Made by a program: the position numbers and the translations under genes | In this document: one piece after another, positions 43,323 through 52,199 of the stretch | How the letters are laid out: the number at the start of each line of letters is the position of its first letter | Numbering within the stretch: position 1 is the stretch's first letter | Source: Anaerolineales bacterium | Lineage (GTDB): Bacteria; Chloroflexota; Anaerolineae; Anaerolineales; Villigracilaceae | Direction of reading: 5' to 3' | NCBI GenBank assembly: GCA_020851785.1 | Contig: JADZCC010000031.1 | Span: forward strand, 1-64,000 | Length of the DNA stretch: 64,000 bases | The notes under the pieces: generated by a model | The model's database searches: none | Told to the model about the DNA's origin: nothing | Seen by the model: only the letters and a program-made list of their open reading frames with translations

Positions 43323-44242
43323 CCCACTTCGGTCACAATCGTTCGTTTTGCCCCCGCCGAGAGCAATGCCTGCGCTACGCTCTCGGCGCTTTCTTTTTCC
43401 ACGAATGCGATCATGTTGCCGCCGCGCCCGCCGCCGCTCAGTTTGGCGCCCAAGGCTCCGGCGGTTTTGGCGGCTGTCACCAAGCGATCCAACTCTGGCG
43501 AAGAGACGGTCAGTTGTTGAAGCAGTTCGTGATTTTGATTCATCAGTTCGCCGAGCAGTTCGGGTTTGCCGCTTTCAATCGAACGGCGGGCGATTAAGGA
43601 AAGCTGGGCGATCTCGTTGAAGATATTTTCAAACGCGTTGTTGTTCTTAATCCACAGGCGGCGCACGTCGCCAACGGATTCTTTAGTGGGGGCGGGAATG
43701 CCAGTATCGCCAATCACAATCGTAAAAGGTTTGCCCGTTTTGAAGGTTTCAATCGGCTGACCTTTTATAAAATAAACGGGTTGGTTATAGGTGATGACGG
43801 TATTGTCAATTCCGGAGGGCGTGCCGTGATGCAGTTTTTCGATTTCAAAAACCAAATCATTGACTTGTTCATCGGGTAACGGATTTTTCAGATGTGCGGA
43901 TAGGGCGCGGATGAGGGCAACGGATACTGCGGCGCCAGAACCCAGCCCGGCGGCCACCGGAATGCTGGAGACGATGTTAATGTTTAGGGCGGGCGGAGCG
44001 GAAATGTTTAGGCGTTGAAACAGATTCAGAATCACCGAACCAATTGCATGGTCGGGCGGGAGCGCAGACAGTTCGCCATGCAGGTTGACCATGGGCGCAT
44101 CTATAAAAACGCCAGCCGAGTCAGAATCCAAAACTTCTACATCTACACAGACTTGATTGACCGGCACAGCCAAGGCTGGGCGGTTATAGACTACCGCATG
44201 TTCGCCAAAGAGGATGACCTTGCCAGGCGCGGAGCTTTTCAT
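43319..44242 (-). CDS. mvk: Mevalonate kinase
   Basis: A 307-residue GHMP kinase: [17 protein letters not shown] at the N-terminus, the ATP loop [11 protein letters not shown] (95-105), [13 protein letters not shown] with catalytic Asp146, and C-terminal [11 protein letters not shown]. It phosphorylates mevalonate in isoprenoid synthesis. The ATG at 44242 overlaps the stop of the UbiA-family gene by four bases, so the two are coupled. A frame extends upstream but the kinase fold starts at this ATG. The mevalonate route is known in a subset of Chloroflexota. Confidence 0.9.
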   Translation of the reverse strand: MKSSAPGKVILFGEHAVVYNRPALAVPVNQVCVDVEVLDSDSAGVFIDAPMVNLHGELSALPPDHAIGSVILNLFQRLNISAPPALNINIVSSIPVAAGLGSGAAVSVALIRALSAHLKNPLPDEQVNDLVFEIEKLHHGTPSGIDNTVITYNQPVYFIKGQPIETFKTGKPFTIVIGDTGIPAPTKESVGDVRRLWIKNNNAFENIFNEIAQLSLIARRSIESGKPELLGELMNQNHELLQQLTVSSPELDRLVTAAKTAGALGAKLSGGGRGGNMIAFVEKESAESVAQALLSAGAKRTIVTEVG

Positions 44243-45108
44243 GCAAAATAGAAAACTGCCAAGACGGCCAGCGCCCAAAAGACCATCGCAATTTGAAAGG
44301 GGCGGTCGGTTAATAAAATTTCTTCGGGCGAGCCGCCCGCTTCCTCCACATGAATGAGATGCAGATAACGAAAGATGGCGTACACCACAAACGGAATGGT
44401 CAGCATCATGCTGTCGTTTTCCGGCACGTTGGGCGCGGAAAACGTGTAGAGCGAATACGCGATGATGAATGTGGAAGAAACGATCATTAGATATTGATCG
44501 AGCAGGGGCAGGGTGTAGCCTTCCAAAACTTTGCGATGCGAACCTGCGCCGGTGGCCAGCAAGGTTAACTCGGCGCGGCGTTTGCCGAAACCGAGGAAGA
44601 GGGCGAGGAGCGTCATCACCACGTACAGCCAGGGAGAAAAGCGCTCCACTTGAATTAACGTCACGCCCGCATGAACGCGCAAAACAAAACCAGCGGCCAG
44701 GACGAACACGTCCACAATGGGAATGTGTTTGAGCCATTTGGTGTAGGCGATGTTCAAAATAAAATAGGCGATGATCACCGCTTCAAAGCCGGGCGCCAGA
44801 AAGAATGAAGCGCCGAGCGTAAAGCCAACCAAAACGAGTCCCGCGATCCATGCGACGCGGGTGGGGAGTATTCCAGAGGCAATCGGGCGGTTTTTCTTTT
44901 CCGGGTGTTGGCGGTCGGCTTCCACGTCTGAAAGGTCGTTGAAGATGTAGACGCACGAAGAAATTAAACAAAATAGCGCAACCCCAGCCAGGGTCCTTAA
45001 GAAAGAATCGAGAACGAAAAGTTGTTTATCGAAAACAAGCGCGGCGAAGATGAAGACGTTTTTTGTCCATTGCCGCGGGCGCATGGTTTTTAGGAGAGCG
45101 TTTAGCAT
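44239..45108 (-). CDS. UbiA-family polyprenyl-phosphate phosphoribosyltransferase (DPPR synthase-like)
   Basis: A 289-residue membrane enzyme with about nine helices. The first Asp-rich motif is NDLSDVEAD (57-65); flanking features match mycobacterial decaprenyl-phosphate phosphoribosyltransferase: RPRQWTKNV, HPEKKNRPIASGILP, GKRRAEL, LEGYTLPLLDQYL and AGGSPEEILLTDR. That enzyme joins PRPP to decaprenyl phosphate, first step to decaprenyl-phosphoryl-arabinose. A -10 box TAAAAT (45115-45120) lies six bases before the ATG, so the mRNA is probably leaderless; the divergent tlyA start is only 29 bp away. Confidence 0.82.
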   Translation of the reverse strand: MLNALLKTMRPRQWTKNVFIFAALVFDKQLFVLDSFLRTLAGVALFCLISSCVYIFNDLSDVEADRQHPEKKNRPIASGILPTRVAWIAGLVLVGFTLGASFFLAPGFEAVIIAYFILNIAYTKWLKHIPIVDVFVLAAGFVLRVHAGVTLIQVERFSPWLYVVMTLLALFLGFGKRRAELTLLATGAGSHRKVLEGYTLPLLDQYLMIVSSTFIIAYSLYTFSAPNVPENDSMMLTIPFVVYAIFRYLHLIHVEEAGGSPEEILLTDRPFQIAMVFWALAVLAVFYFA

Positions 45109-45114
45109 GGCGTT

Positions 45115-45131
45115 ATTTTACCTGATACAAT
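45115..45131. promoter_or_regulatory. Back-to-back -10 boxes for two divergent leaderless genes
   Basis: In the 29-bp spacer, TAAAAT on the minus strand (45115-45120) stands 6 nt before the UbiA-family ATG, and TACAAT on the plus strand (45126-45131) stands 6 nt before the tlyA ATG. No room remains for ribosome sites of usual length. Confidence 0.6.
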
Positions 45132-45137
45132 ATTTTC

Positions 45138-45950
45138 ATGCCGAAAGTTCGTTTAGACGTTTTGCTGGTTGAAAAAGGATTGGCCGATTCGCGCGCGAAG
45201 GCTCAGGCCTTGATCATGGCCGGGCAGGTGCGCGTGGCCGGGCAGGTTGCGCTCAAGCCTGCTACCACAGTCCAGGCCAATGCCCCGCTGACGGTGGATT
45301 CCGGCCCGCGTTTTGTTTCGCGCGGCGGCGAAAAATTGGCAGGCGCGTTAACCGCGTTTGCCATTGACGTTACAAATTTTATTTGCGCAGACGTGGGTTC
45401 CTCCACCGGCGGCTTCACGGATTGTCTTTTACAACACGGCGCGCGCAAGGTCTATGCCATTGACGTGGGCAAGGGCATTCTGCATTGGAAGTTACGCAAC
45501 GACGCGCGTGTGGCGGTGATGGAAGAAACCAACGCCCGCTTTGTCGAGTCCCTGCCGGAGCCGGTGGATTTTGTCACCGTGGACGCTTCGTTTATTTCAT
45601 TGAAAGTTTTACTGCCAACGATTAAGCGCTGGATTTCAAATCAGACGCAATTGCTGTGCTTAATCAAACCGCAATTTGAAGCCGGTAAAAAGGACGTTTC
45701 GCGCGGCGACGGCGTGATCCGCGACCCGGCGATTCACCGTCAGGTGTTGTTGGATGTGTTGAGTTATGCCAGCGCCGAAGGGTTTGGGTTGCACGGGCTG
45801 GTTAAATCCTCTTTGCTCGGCCCCAAAGGCAACGCGGAATTTTTGTTATGGATGAGTTTGCAAGCGCAGGGTAATTCCGCCGAAGCGCTGGTGGAGGGCG
45901 TTTTAAATCCGCCGCAGGTAGAAGGACTTGAAGCGCATGAACTGTCCTAA
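45138..45950 (+). CDS. tlyA: TlyA-family rRNA 2'-O-methyltransferase
   Basis: A 270-residue protein with an N-terminal S4 RNA-binding domain (VRLDVLLVEKGLADSRAKAQ, RVAGQ) and a Rossmann methyltransferase: SRGGEKLAGAL, the SAM site DVGSSTGGFTDCLLQ and KPQFEAGK. TlyA methylates cytidines in 16S and 23S rRNA; the older label 'hemolysin A' is misleading. Probably leaderless. The next gene overlaps its end by 14 bp. Confidence 0.93.
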   Translation: MPKVRLDVLLVEKGLADSRAKAQALIMAGQVRVAGQVALKPATTVQANAPLTVDSGPRFVSRGGEKLAGALTAFAIDVTNFICADVGSSTGGFTDCLLQHGARKVYAIDVGKGILHWKLRNDARVAVMEETNARFVESLPEPVDFVTVDASFISLKVLLPTIKRWISNQTQLLCLIKPQFEAGKKDVSRGDGVIRDPAIHRQVLLDVLSYASAEGFGLHGLVKSSLLGPKGNAEFLLWMSLQAQGNSAEALVEGVLNPPQVEGLEAHELS

Positions 45951-46368
45951 ATGCAACAACGAATTGATTCAAAAATTTTACAAAGGCCTGTTGGAAGTGG
46001 ATGCCTGCCCCAATTGTCGCGGTTTGTGGCTGGATGCGCAGGAGTTGGATAGACTGGAAGACCTGGCTTTTGACGAGGATGAACGTAAAGGCTCGCTGAT
46101 TCATTTTCAACAACCGACGGAGTTCCTCTGCCCGCATTGCGCGAGTCCGTTGGTCGAATTTCAATATCGGCTGTACGATTTGCGCCTGGAATATTGCGCC
46201 GAAAACGCGCATGGCTTTTGGCTGGATGGCGGCGAGGAAGAGCGCGTGCTGGCGCTGATGCAAAAACGCGCCAAAGATATGCAACGCCAAACTTCTGCCG
46301 AAGCGGAGTGGAAGCAGGCGCTAAAAGGAATACATTCTTTTTTGAAGGATAAGCGGCAAAAAAAATGA
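45937..46368 (+). CDS. Double zf-TFIIB zinc-finger protein
   Basis: A 143-residue protein with two zf-TFIIB modules: MNCPKCNNEL...CPNCRGLWLDAQELDRLE and CPHCASPL...CAENAHGFWLDGGEEERV. The second has His in place of the last Cys. The C-terminus is helical and Lys-rich. Family members are small and of unknown role. The ATG lies inside the end of tlyA, implying coupled translation. Confidence 0.85.
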   Translation: MNCPKCNNELIQKFYKGLLEVDACPNCRGLWLDAQELDRLEDLAFDEDERKGSLIHFQQPTEFLCPHCASPLVEFQYRLYDLRLEYCAENAHGFWLDGGEEERVLALMQKRAKDMQRQTSAEAEWKQALKGIHSFLKDKRQKK

Positions 46369-46397
46369 GCGGCTTATAAGCCGCTCATTTTTTTTAT
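46357..46397. terminator. Bidirectional terminator
   Basis: A palindrome centred at 46376 (arm AAAATGAGCGGCTTA) with A-run left and T-run right, between the convergent zinc-finger and TPR genes; it overlaps both stop codons. Confidence 0.85.
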
Positions 46398-48301
46398 TTG
46401 GTTGGGGTGGGCGTTGGCGTGCGCGAGATGGTGGGCGTGGCGGTGACGTTTGGCGTTTTAGTCACGCTGGGCGTGATTGTGACGCTCGGCGTGCGCGTGA
46501 TTGTACTGGTTTGCGTAGGCGAAGGCGTGCGCGTGGGTGTGCCTGGTTTGGGCGTATTTGTGGGCGTCACCAGAGTCCGCAGGTGTTTTTCCGCCTCCGC
46601 GCGCATCGCAGGCGTCATCGCATCTTCGTCCAGTTTGAGCAAAGCCTGCCAGTTTTTAGTGGCATCTCCCGGTTGGTCGCGCTTTTCTTGAATCAGGGCC
46701 CGCCAGTAAAACAGTTGGGCTTTTTGTTCGTCGGTTTTGGACAAAGAGGCGAGCGTTTCCGCTTTGAGGAAGGCCGTGCCAAAGGTTTTGTTGATGTAAT
46801 AAGCGCGGACCAGGCCGAGGGTTACGTCGAACGATTTTTCATCATAATCGTAGGCGTCTTCCAGATATTCAATCGCCAGATCGTTACTGCCCAACTCCAG
46901 GCTGGCCAGCCCGCGATAAATGTAAAACCGGCGCAAGCCAGTGGGGCTGATAGCGTAGGCTTTGTTCAAGTTATTTAACGCCGCTTCGTAATCCTTTTGT
47001 TCAAAGTAGGCCTGCCCCAGCAGGGCGAAGGACAGCGCGCTTTCGTCTTCGTAGTTTGTGTACACTTCCAAAGATTCAATTGCGCGTTGATATTGCCCGT
47101 CGGCGATGTAAAGTTCGCCTAGAACCTGATAGGTTTCAAGGTTGGTGATGTCTAGCGCGTAGGCTTGCTCGGCGGCTTTTAAGGCCGCGGGCAGGTCTTC
47201 CAAATCCAGATAGGCTTTTGAGTAGAGCAGTTGTACTTGCGGAGAACCCGGCAGGAGTTTATCGGCTTCGGCTAAATCTTCCACGGCCGCTTCCGGGTCG
47301 TTGTGGAAGAGGTAGTATTGGGCGCGTTCAATATACACTTCGCCAAAGTTTGGGTCGCGGGCCAGGGCTTGCTTGAAGAGATATTCAATGTTGGCGTTTG
47401 GGTCTTGCATTAATCGGGCGCGCGCCAGCCCCAAGTAGGGCGGGCCAAAATCCGGGTCAATTTCGAGCGCGTCGTTATAGGCTTCCAGCGCGTTGCTGGC
47501 TTCGCCTTTATGACGATACGCTTCGCCGATGTAGTAATAAATATCCGCAGATTTTGGCTCAAGTTGATGAACCATTTCCATGTTTTGGATGTAGGCGTCC
47601 CAGTCTCCGGTTTTGTAGGCCAGTTCCGCGGCGCGATATTGATCGCGCGATTCAGGCGCGCGCGGCGTATTGACGTATAACGGCGTGGGCGTGTACGTTT
47701 CCGGCAGGAACATCCATAAAGGCGTGGGGCCGACGAACGTCGTCGTTGGCACAGCGGTTGCGCCAAAGATCGTGGGCGTGGGTGAAAAGGTGGGGGAAGG
47801 CCCGGGGGTGTGGGTGGCGGTGACCCGGACGTTGGCGCGGCGCGGCAGGATGAAGCCGAAAATCACCGCCGCGATCAGGGCCAACCCCAGGACGGAAACG
47901 CCAACCAAACGGACCACCGGATTTCTGGTCAGCGCTTTGAGCCCTTTTTCTTTGGGGCGTTCATTGGCGAGGAGCAGTTTGGCTTCCCAGGCGCGGGGCA
48001 TATTCATTGGGAAGGGCTGAATGGTTTCGTCTGGTTTGAGCGCGCCGAGCAGAATTAGGCCGCGTTTGGCGGTGGTGTTTTCCGGGTCCAGTTGAAGCGC
48101 GGTTTGCAGGCAGTACACGCGCTCTTTGGCGTTGTCCACGGCGGCGCTCATCCAAACCCAGTACGTGGCGTTGCGTTGATTGGTCTTTAACAGCAGGGTG
48201 AGCAATTCTTTGGCGCGGGCGCGGTCTCCGCGTTGGAGGGCTTCAAGCGCGTCTTGAAAGACGGTTTCATCGTGTTGTTCCGGTGAGAATTGGTCAGCCA
48301 T
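46394..48301 (-). CDS. Membrane-anchored TPR protein with Thr/Pro-rich tail
   Basis: A 635-residue protein: cytosolic TPR-like region (1-~90), one membrane helix (~130-152), a Thr/Pro linker (~160-205), about ten external TPR repeats (~215-575) and a low-complexity Thr/Pro/Ser tail (~580-635) of units like TPTxTxTPS. The TPR array would mediate protein-protein contacts outside the membrane; the tail resembles O-glycosylated spacers. A -10 box TAAAAT stands six bases before the ATG, so the transcript is probably leaderless. Confidence 0.85.
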   Translation of the reverse strand: MADQFSPEQHDETVFQDALEALQRGDRARAKELLTLLLKTNQRNATYWVWMSAAVDNAKERVYCLQTALQLDPENTTAKRGLILLGALKPDETIQPFPMNMPRAWEAKLLLANERPKEKGLKALTRNPVVRLVGVSVLGLALIAAVIFGFILPRRANVRVTATHTPGPSPTFSPTPTIFGATAVPTTTFVGPTPLWMFLPETYTPTPLYVNTPRAPESRDQYRAAELAYKTGDWDAYIQNMEMVHQLEPKSADIYYYIGEAYRHKGEASNALEAYNDALEIDPDFGPPYLGLARARLMQDPNANIEYLFKQALARDPNFGEVYIERAQYYLFHNDPEAAVEDLAEADKLLPGSPQVQLLYSKAYLDLEDLPAALKAAEQAYALDITNLETYQVLGELYIADGQYQRAIESLEVYTNYEDESALSFALLGQAYFEQKDYEAALNNLNKAYAISPTGLRRFYIYRGLASLELGSNDLAIEYLEDAYDYDEKSFDVTLGLVRAYYINKTFGTAFLKAETLASLSKTDEQKAQLFYWRALIQEKRDQPGDATKNWQALLKLDEDAMTPAMRAEAEKHLRTLVTPTNTPKPGTPTRTPSPTQTSTITRTPSVTITPSVTKTPNVTATPTISRTPTPTPTK

Positions 48302-48307
48302 GGCCTT

Positions 48308-48313
48308 ATTTTA
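48308..48313 (-). promoter_or_regulatory. -10 box 6 nt before the TPR gene start
   Basis: TAAAAT on the minus strand with the six bases AAGGCC between it and the ATG at 48301. Confidence 0.5.
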
Positions 48314-48370
48314 CCGCTTGTTATCTAATTTACTTGAAATTGTTTTGACAATGATACGGGACGCGATGGG

Positions 48371-48865
48371 TTATTGGATTTCAGTCAGGCTCCAATAGGC
48401 GCGGTTGTGATAAATCAGCGGGTCGCCAGTTTGGAGGCTTTGCGCCGCAACCACTTCGGCAATAAATAACGTGTTGACGCCCGCTTGTACGCTTTGCAAG
48501 ACGCGGCAATCGAACCAGGCCAACCCGCCGACGATGAAAGGCGCGCCGGTGATTAAGGTTTCGGTTTGCACTTCGGCAAAACGGTCGGTGACGGCCGGCC
48601 GCCGGCCGGCGAACAGGTCTGAAAGCTCGGTTTGCGCTTTGGATAAAATTGTGACGCCAAAAGCCTGCGCGGCGGAAATAAACTCATGCGTGCGGGTTGT
48701 GTTTTGCAGGGCAATGATAATCAAAGCCGGGTCTAATGAAATGGAAGTGAATGAGTTCACCGTCATGCCGTGAAATTGCCCGCCCTGCGCGGCGGTCACC
48801 ACGGTAACGCCCGCCGACCAGCTACGCATGGCGGCGCGTAATTGCTCCGAATCTAATTTAGTCAC
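48371..48865 (-). CDS. Flavin reductase-domain protein
   Basis: A 164-residue FMN-binding split-barrel protein of the flavin reductase family: MRSWSAGVTVVTA, GMTVNSFTSISLDPALIIIAL, GVTILSK and NTLFIAEV, ending in a typical HNRAYWSL. It reduces free FMN or FAD with NAD(P)H, often to supply a monooxygenase, but none is adjacent. The GTG at 48865 is chosen because GGAGG stands eight bases upstream; an in-frame GTG 15 bp earlier lies before this site. Confidence 0.88.
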   Translation of the reverse strand: MTKLDSEQLRAAMRSWSAGVTVVTAAQGGQFHGMTVNSFTSISLDPALIIIALQNTTRTHEFISAAQAFGVTILSKAQTELSDLFAGRRPAVTDRFAEVQTETLITGAPFIVGGLAWFDCRVLQSVQAGVNTLFIAEVVAAQSLQTGDPLIYHNRAYWSLTEIQ

Positions 48866-49117
48866 GTTTGATTCCTCCACTCAAGGATGATAATGGCGGG
48901 GGAGGGGCCCGTCAAGGACAGAAAACTTTTAATTAGGACTTACGCAAAACCCCAAGACCAAGCCGCAAATTTCGCTAATTCACGCGAATTATTTTTGAAA
49001 ATTAGCGAAATTCGCGTAATTCGCGGCAAAAGATTTTGATCTGCGTAAGTCATGTTAATGACAAATCGGTTGAATTGGGCAAATTTACCCTTGCGCGAAT
49101 ATTTTATACAGAATATG
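48866..49117. other. Intergenic region with a MITE-like element
   Basis: The divergent spacer between the flavin reductase and amidase genes holds the inverted repeat element at 48937-49051 and a -10-like TATACA at 49105-49110, seven bases before the amidase ATG. No gene is seen. Confidence 0.5.
48937..49051. mobile_element. MITE-like 115-bp inverted-repeat element
   Basis: Terminal inverted repeats GACTTACGCA / TGCGTAAGTC bound a long imperfect hairpin; the inner arms (GCAAATTTCGCTAATTC and GAATTACGCGAATTTCGC on the complement) also pair. No coding capacity. Size, termini and foldback structure suit a non-autonomous miniature transposable element; a target-site duplication is not clear. Confidence 0.55.
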
Positions 49118-49987
49118 ATGACTTTGAATATGGATACGCCGCTGATCGAATCGGAAGAACCCAAAGAACAATCCCAGCCTCAACCGCAGGAACCCATCCA
49201 GCCGCCTCCGGCCCCGCGCGCGACGCGTAAGCGGGCGCAAAATTTCAACGCCTTCTTTAGCGCGTTATGGATTGCGATTTTTGTGGCGACGCTCTTCACC
49301 GCCTGGACGCCGAACAGTTTGTTCGCTTCCAACTTGCAGGAACAATTGCGCCTCATGCTTACGCCTCAGGCTGGTTCCAACCCTGCGGCCACGCCTCAGC
49401 CCCAACTGCGGATCGGCATTGTAGCCGGCCATAACGGCAATGATTCCGGCGCAGTCTGCACCGACGCCAACGGCAAAGTCACCGTGACCGAAGCGGACAT
49501 AAACCTAAAGATTGCCACGCTGGTCAAAGATAGCTTGGTGGGTCAGGGCTTTCAGGTGGATTTGCTCAACGAGTTTGACACCCGCCTCAACGGGTATCGA
49601 GCCGTGGCGCTCGTCTCCATCCACAACGATTCCTGCGAGTATGTTAACGATCAGGCGACGGGCTTCAAAGTCGCTTCTTCAATGGATACCCGCGACGTGA
49701 ACCGCGCGCAACGCCTCACCGCCTGCCTGACGGATCGCTACCATGCCGCCACCGGATTAACCTTCCACGCAGGCAGTATCACCGCAGACATGCGTGAGTA
49801 TCACGCCTTTTCTGAAATTGATCCAAACACCATCACGGCCATCATTGAAACCGGCTTCTTGAACCTCGATCAGAACCTGTTGACGAAGAAGACGGATTTG
49901 GTGGCGCAGGGCGTGGTGAATGGCATTTTGTGCTTCGTGAAAAATGAAAGCGTTTTGCCCACCGGCCTGCCCACGATTTTGCCGTGA
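49118..49987 (+). CDS. N-acetylmuramoyl-L-alanine amidase (Amidase_3)
   Basis: A 289-residue peptidoglycan amidase. A Pro/Gln-rich cytosolic N-terminus (~1-38) precedes one membrane helix (~45-65), then a linker and the zinc-amidase domain: VAGHNGNDSG with the first His, EADINLKIA, SIHND with the second His, and IETGFLNLDQN with the catalytic Glu. It should cleave the amide between MurNAc and L-Ala outside the membrane. ATGs at 49115 and 49118 are both possible; the latter stands seven bases after TATACA. It is followed by three L,D-transpeptidase genes. Confidence 0.85.
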   Translation: MTLNMDTPLIESEEPKEQSQPQPQEPIQPPPAPRATRKRAQNFNAFFSALWIAIFVATLFTAWTPNSLFASNLQEQLRLMLTPQAGSNPAATPQPQLRIGIVAGHNGNDSGAVCTDANGKVTVTEADINLKIATLVKDSLVGQGFQVDLLNEFDTRLNGYRAVALVSIHNDSCEYVNDQATGFKVASSMDTRDVNRAQRLTACLTDRYHAATGLTFHAGSITADMREYHAFSEIDPNTITAIIETGFLNLDQNLLTKKTDLVAQGVVNGILCFVKNESVLPTGLPTILP

Positions 49988-50007
49988 CCGATTGGTAACA
50001 AAAGCGC

Positions 50008-50114
50008 TTAAGCGCTCGTCCAGAGTTATGGAAAAAACGTCCCGAAGGTTGGCGCTTACCCTTTGATTGGTTTGAAAGAACCTTCGGGACGGTTGCTTTA
50101 AGCGCTCGTCCAGA
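50008..50114. repeat. 17-bp direct repeats around the palindromic repeat copy B
   Basis: TTAAGCGCTCGTCCAGA occurs at 50008-50024 and again at 50098-50114, 90 bp apart, bracketing the 59-nt palindrome. This may be a duplication made on insertion or a tandem duplication. Confidence 0.75.
50037..50095. repeat. 59-nt palindromic repeat, copy B
   Basis: Same length and same outer stem (CGTCCCGAAGG/CCTTCGGGACG) as copy A at 25051-25109, with differences confined mainly to the loop half. It lies between the amidase and the first L,D-transpeptidase gene. Confidence 0.75.
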
Positions 50115-50170
50115 ACTTGGACGCTGGGTATAATTCGCTCAGGTTTACAGTTTTTATAAAGGTCAATGCC

Positions 50171-51103
50171 ATGAATAAAAATTTTCCGCAAGGTCAACTG
50201 CCAAAAGCGAAGCCCAAAATCGGGGAGGGAAGCGGCGGCTCTTCATCCAAAAAGCCGGCGGGCAAACCGCGTAACCTGCTTTTGCCCGTCCTCTTAATCA
50301 TGGTGGGATGTGCGGTCTTCTTGTTTGCGGCCTGGTCGGCGGTGCGTTCGCCGGTTTTAGCTTCCATCTTAAGCTCGGCTTCTGTCACGCCGCAAACGCC
50401 GAAGGTTTTTTCTGCGCGGGTTGAGATTCCCAAACCGGCGGCGCAAACCCAACCTGATGTGCAAGTTCAAGTGGAAATCAGCCCGACGACGATCCCAACC
50501 TTAACCGCCACGGCGCTTGTAGCGCCCACCACCGAAAGCGTGGAAAGCGTAACCATTGTAGATACGCCCACGCTGGAAAGTTTGGTGGCGCCGACGAATA
50601 CCGAAATTCAACCGACCGTTGAAACCGTTGTGCAAACGGCAGAGCCTTCTGGCGGTCTGGTGGCCGAAATTGTGCAAGATACGCCAACTGCTGAATACGT
50701 GGCGCCGACGGCCGTCGCGCCTAGCGCGCCGCCTGTGGCCATTGGCGACGGCGTGCATTGGATTGACGTGAACTTATCGCAACAACGCCTGGACGCCTAC
50801 GCCGGAGATACGCTGGTGAATTCGTTCATCGTTTCCACTGGCACCTGGCTCACGCCAACCGTAACCGGCAGTTTTAAGATCTGGGTCAAACTGCGCTCTT
50901 CGGATATGTCCGGCCCGGGCTATTACCTGCCCGACGTGCCGTATGTGATGTATTTTTATAAAGATTACGGCCTGCACGGCACGTATTGGCACAACAACTT
51001 TGGCACGCCGATGAGTCATGGTTGCGTCAACTTGAGCATTCCCGATGCGGAGTGGGTTTACAACTTCGTATCGGTTGGCACGGTGGTAAACGTGCATTAT
51101 TAA
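50171..51103 (+). CDS. L,D-transpeptidase (YkuD), membrane-anchored
   Basis: A 310-residue protein with a Lys/Pro/Ser-rich cytosolic start, one membrane helix (~40-62), a long Thr/Pro/Val-rich linker (~80-190) and a YkuD domain (~195-310). The active site is HGTYWHNNFG...MSHGCVNL with His283 and Cys285. It makes 3-3 cross-links in peptidoglycan or attaches proteins to it. A TATAAT box ~40 bp upstream suggests its own promoter. The first of three such genes. Confidence 0.92.
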   Translation: MNKNFPQGQLPKAKPKIGEGSGGSSSKKPAGKPRNLLLPVLLIMVGCAVFLFAAWSAVRSPVLASILSSASVTPQTPKVFSARVEIPKPAAQTQPDVQVQVEISPTTIPTLTATALVAPTTESVESVTIVDTPTLESLVAPTNTEIQPTVETVVQTAEPSGGLVAEIVQDTPTAEYVAPTAVAPSAPPVAIGDGVHWIDVNLSQQRLDAYAGDTLVNSFIVSTGTWLTPTVTGSFKIWVKLRSSDMSGPGYYLPDVPYVMYFYKDYGLHGTYWHNNFGTPMSHGCVNLSIPDAEWVYNFVSVGTVVNVHY

Positions 51104-51123
51104 TCGGCAGGATCATAATCAAG

Positions 51124-52158
51124 TTGAACGAAATTTCAAGACGCGATTTTTTGAAGTTGGGCGGCGCGGGGTTGGTAGGTCTTTTGCTTCCGCCGCTCAA
51201 TTTTCATTTAACCGACCCGTTCGCCGCGCTTCAAGGGCGCGTCACCACGCGCACAGTCTGGATGTACGACCAACCGACGCTCTCCGGCGCGCAGGTCAAG
51301 TTATGTCAGCGCGACCTGTTGTTGAACATCACCAACACGGCCCTGAGCGACGACCTGAACGCCAACAATCGCATTTGGTACGAAATCGGCCAACCCAACC
51401 TCACCGAAGGCTACGTCTATTCGGGTAACATTCAGCCCGTGCGGACGGTTCTCAACCCGACCCCCACGCGCGACATTCCCGAAGAAGGCCTGCTGACCGA
51501 AGTCACCGTACCCTACACCGACGCGCACGAACAACCGGACAAAAATTCCAAAGTGGGCTACCGCATCTATTACGAAACCACGCATTGGATCAAATCTGTC
51601 GCGACGAACGAAGCGGGCGAAGTTTGGTATCAAATTGTGGACGATAAATGGGACAAGCTCTATTTCGTCAAAGCCGAACATTTGCGCGTCCTCACCGCCG
51701 CAGACGTGGCCCCCATCTCCGCCGATGTGCCGAATAAAAACAAAAAAATTTTAGTGCAGTTGGAAAAACAACTCGTCACCGCTTTTGAATACGACGCGCC
51801 GGTTTTTGTCGCCTCCGCCTCCACCGGCGGCATCTTCCGCGTGGGAACGTACACCACGCCGCAAGGCTCGTTCATCACCTATTACAAACGCCCTTCGCGC
51901 CACATGGCCGCCGGAGATTTGGCCGCCAGCGGCTTCGACCTGCCCGGCGTCCCCTGGGTGCAATACATTACCAAAAGTGGGATTTCATTTCACGGAACCT
52001 ATTGGCATAATGACTTTGGTCGCCCGCGTTCGCATGGGTGCATCAACCTTTCATCGGCCTCGGCTAAGTGGCTTTATCGTTGGTCCACGCCCGAAGTGCC
52101 GCTCAAAAAAGATTTTGTCTATGGCGGCCTCGGCACCAAAGTGGAAATCATCCTTTAA
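51124..52158 (+). CDS. L,D-transpeptidase (YkuD) with Tat signal
   Basis: A 344-residue protein with a twin-arginine signal (SRRDFLKLGGAGLVGLLLP), two SH3-like repeats (~45-115 and ~120-195) and a C-terminal YkuD domain with HGTYWHNDFG and RSHGCINL (Cys306). The TTG start at 51124 is taken because no ATG precedes the signal in this frame; GCAGGA lies 12 bases upstream. It follows the first transpeptidase gene by 20 bp. Confidence 0.88.
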   Translation: MNEISRRDFLKLGGAGLVGLLLPPLNFHLTDPFAALQGRVTTRTVWMYDQPTLSGAQVKLCQRDLLLNITNTALSDDLNANNRIWYEIGQPNLTEGYVYSGNIQPVRTVLNPTPTRDIPEEGLLTEVTVPYTDAHEQPDKNSKVGYRIYYETTHWIKSVATNEAGEVWYQIVDDKWDKLYFVKAEHLRVLTAADVAPISADVPNKNKKILVQLEKQLVTAFEYDAPVFVASASTGGIFRVGTYTTPQGSFITYYKRPSRHMAAGDLAASGFDLPGVPWVQYITKSGISFHGTYWHNDFGRPRSHGCINLSSASAKWLYRWSTPEVPLKKDFVYGGLGTKVEIIL

Positions 52159-52199
52159 CATCATCCTAAGCAAGTTCAGGTAAGATTTAAACCCGTTCC

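Noticed and set aside
46398..46690. Plus-strand frame of Val/Gly-rich repeats opposite the TPR gene tail
   Set aside because: It is the complement of the Thr/Pro-rich low-complexity tail.
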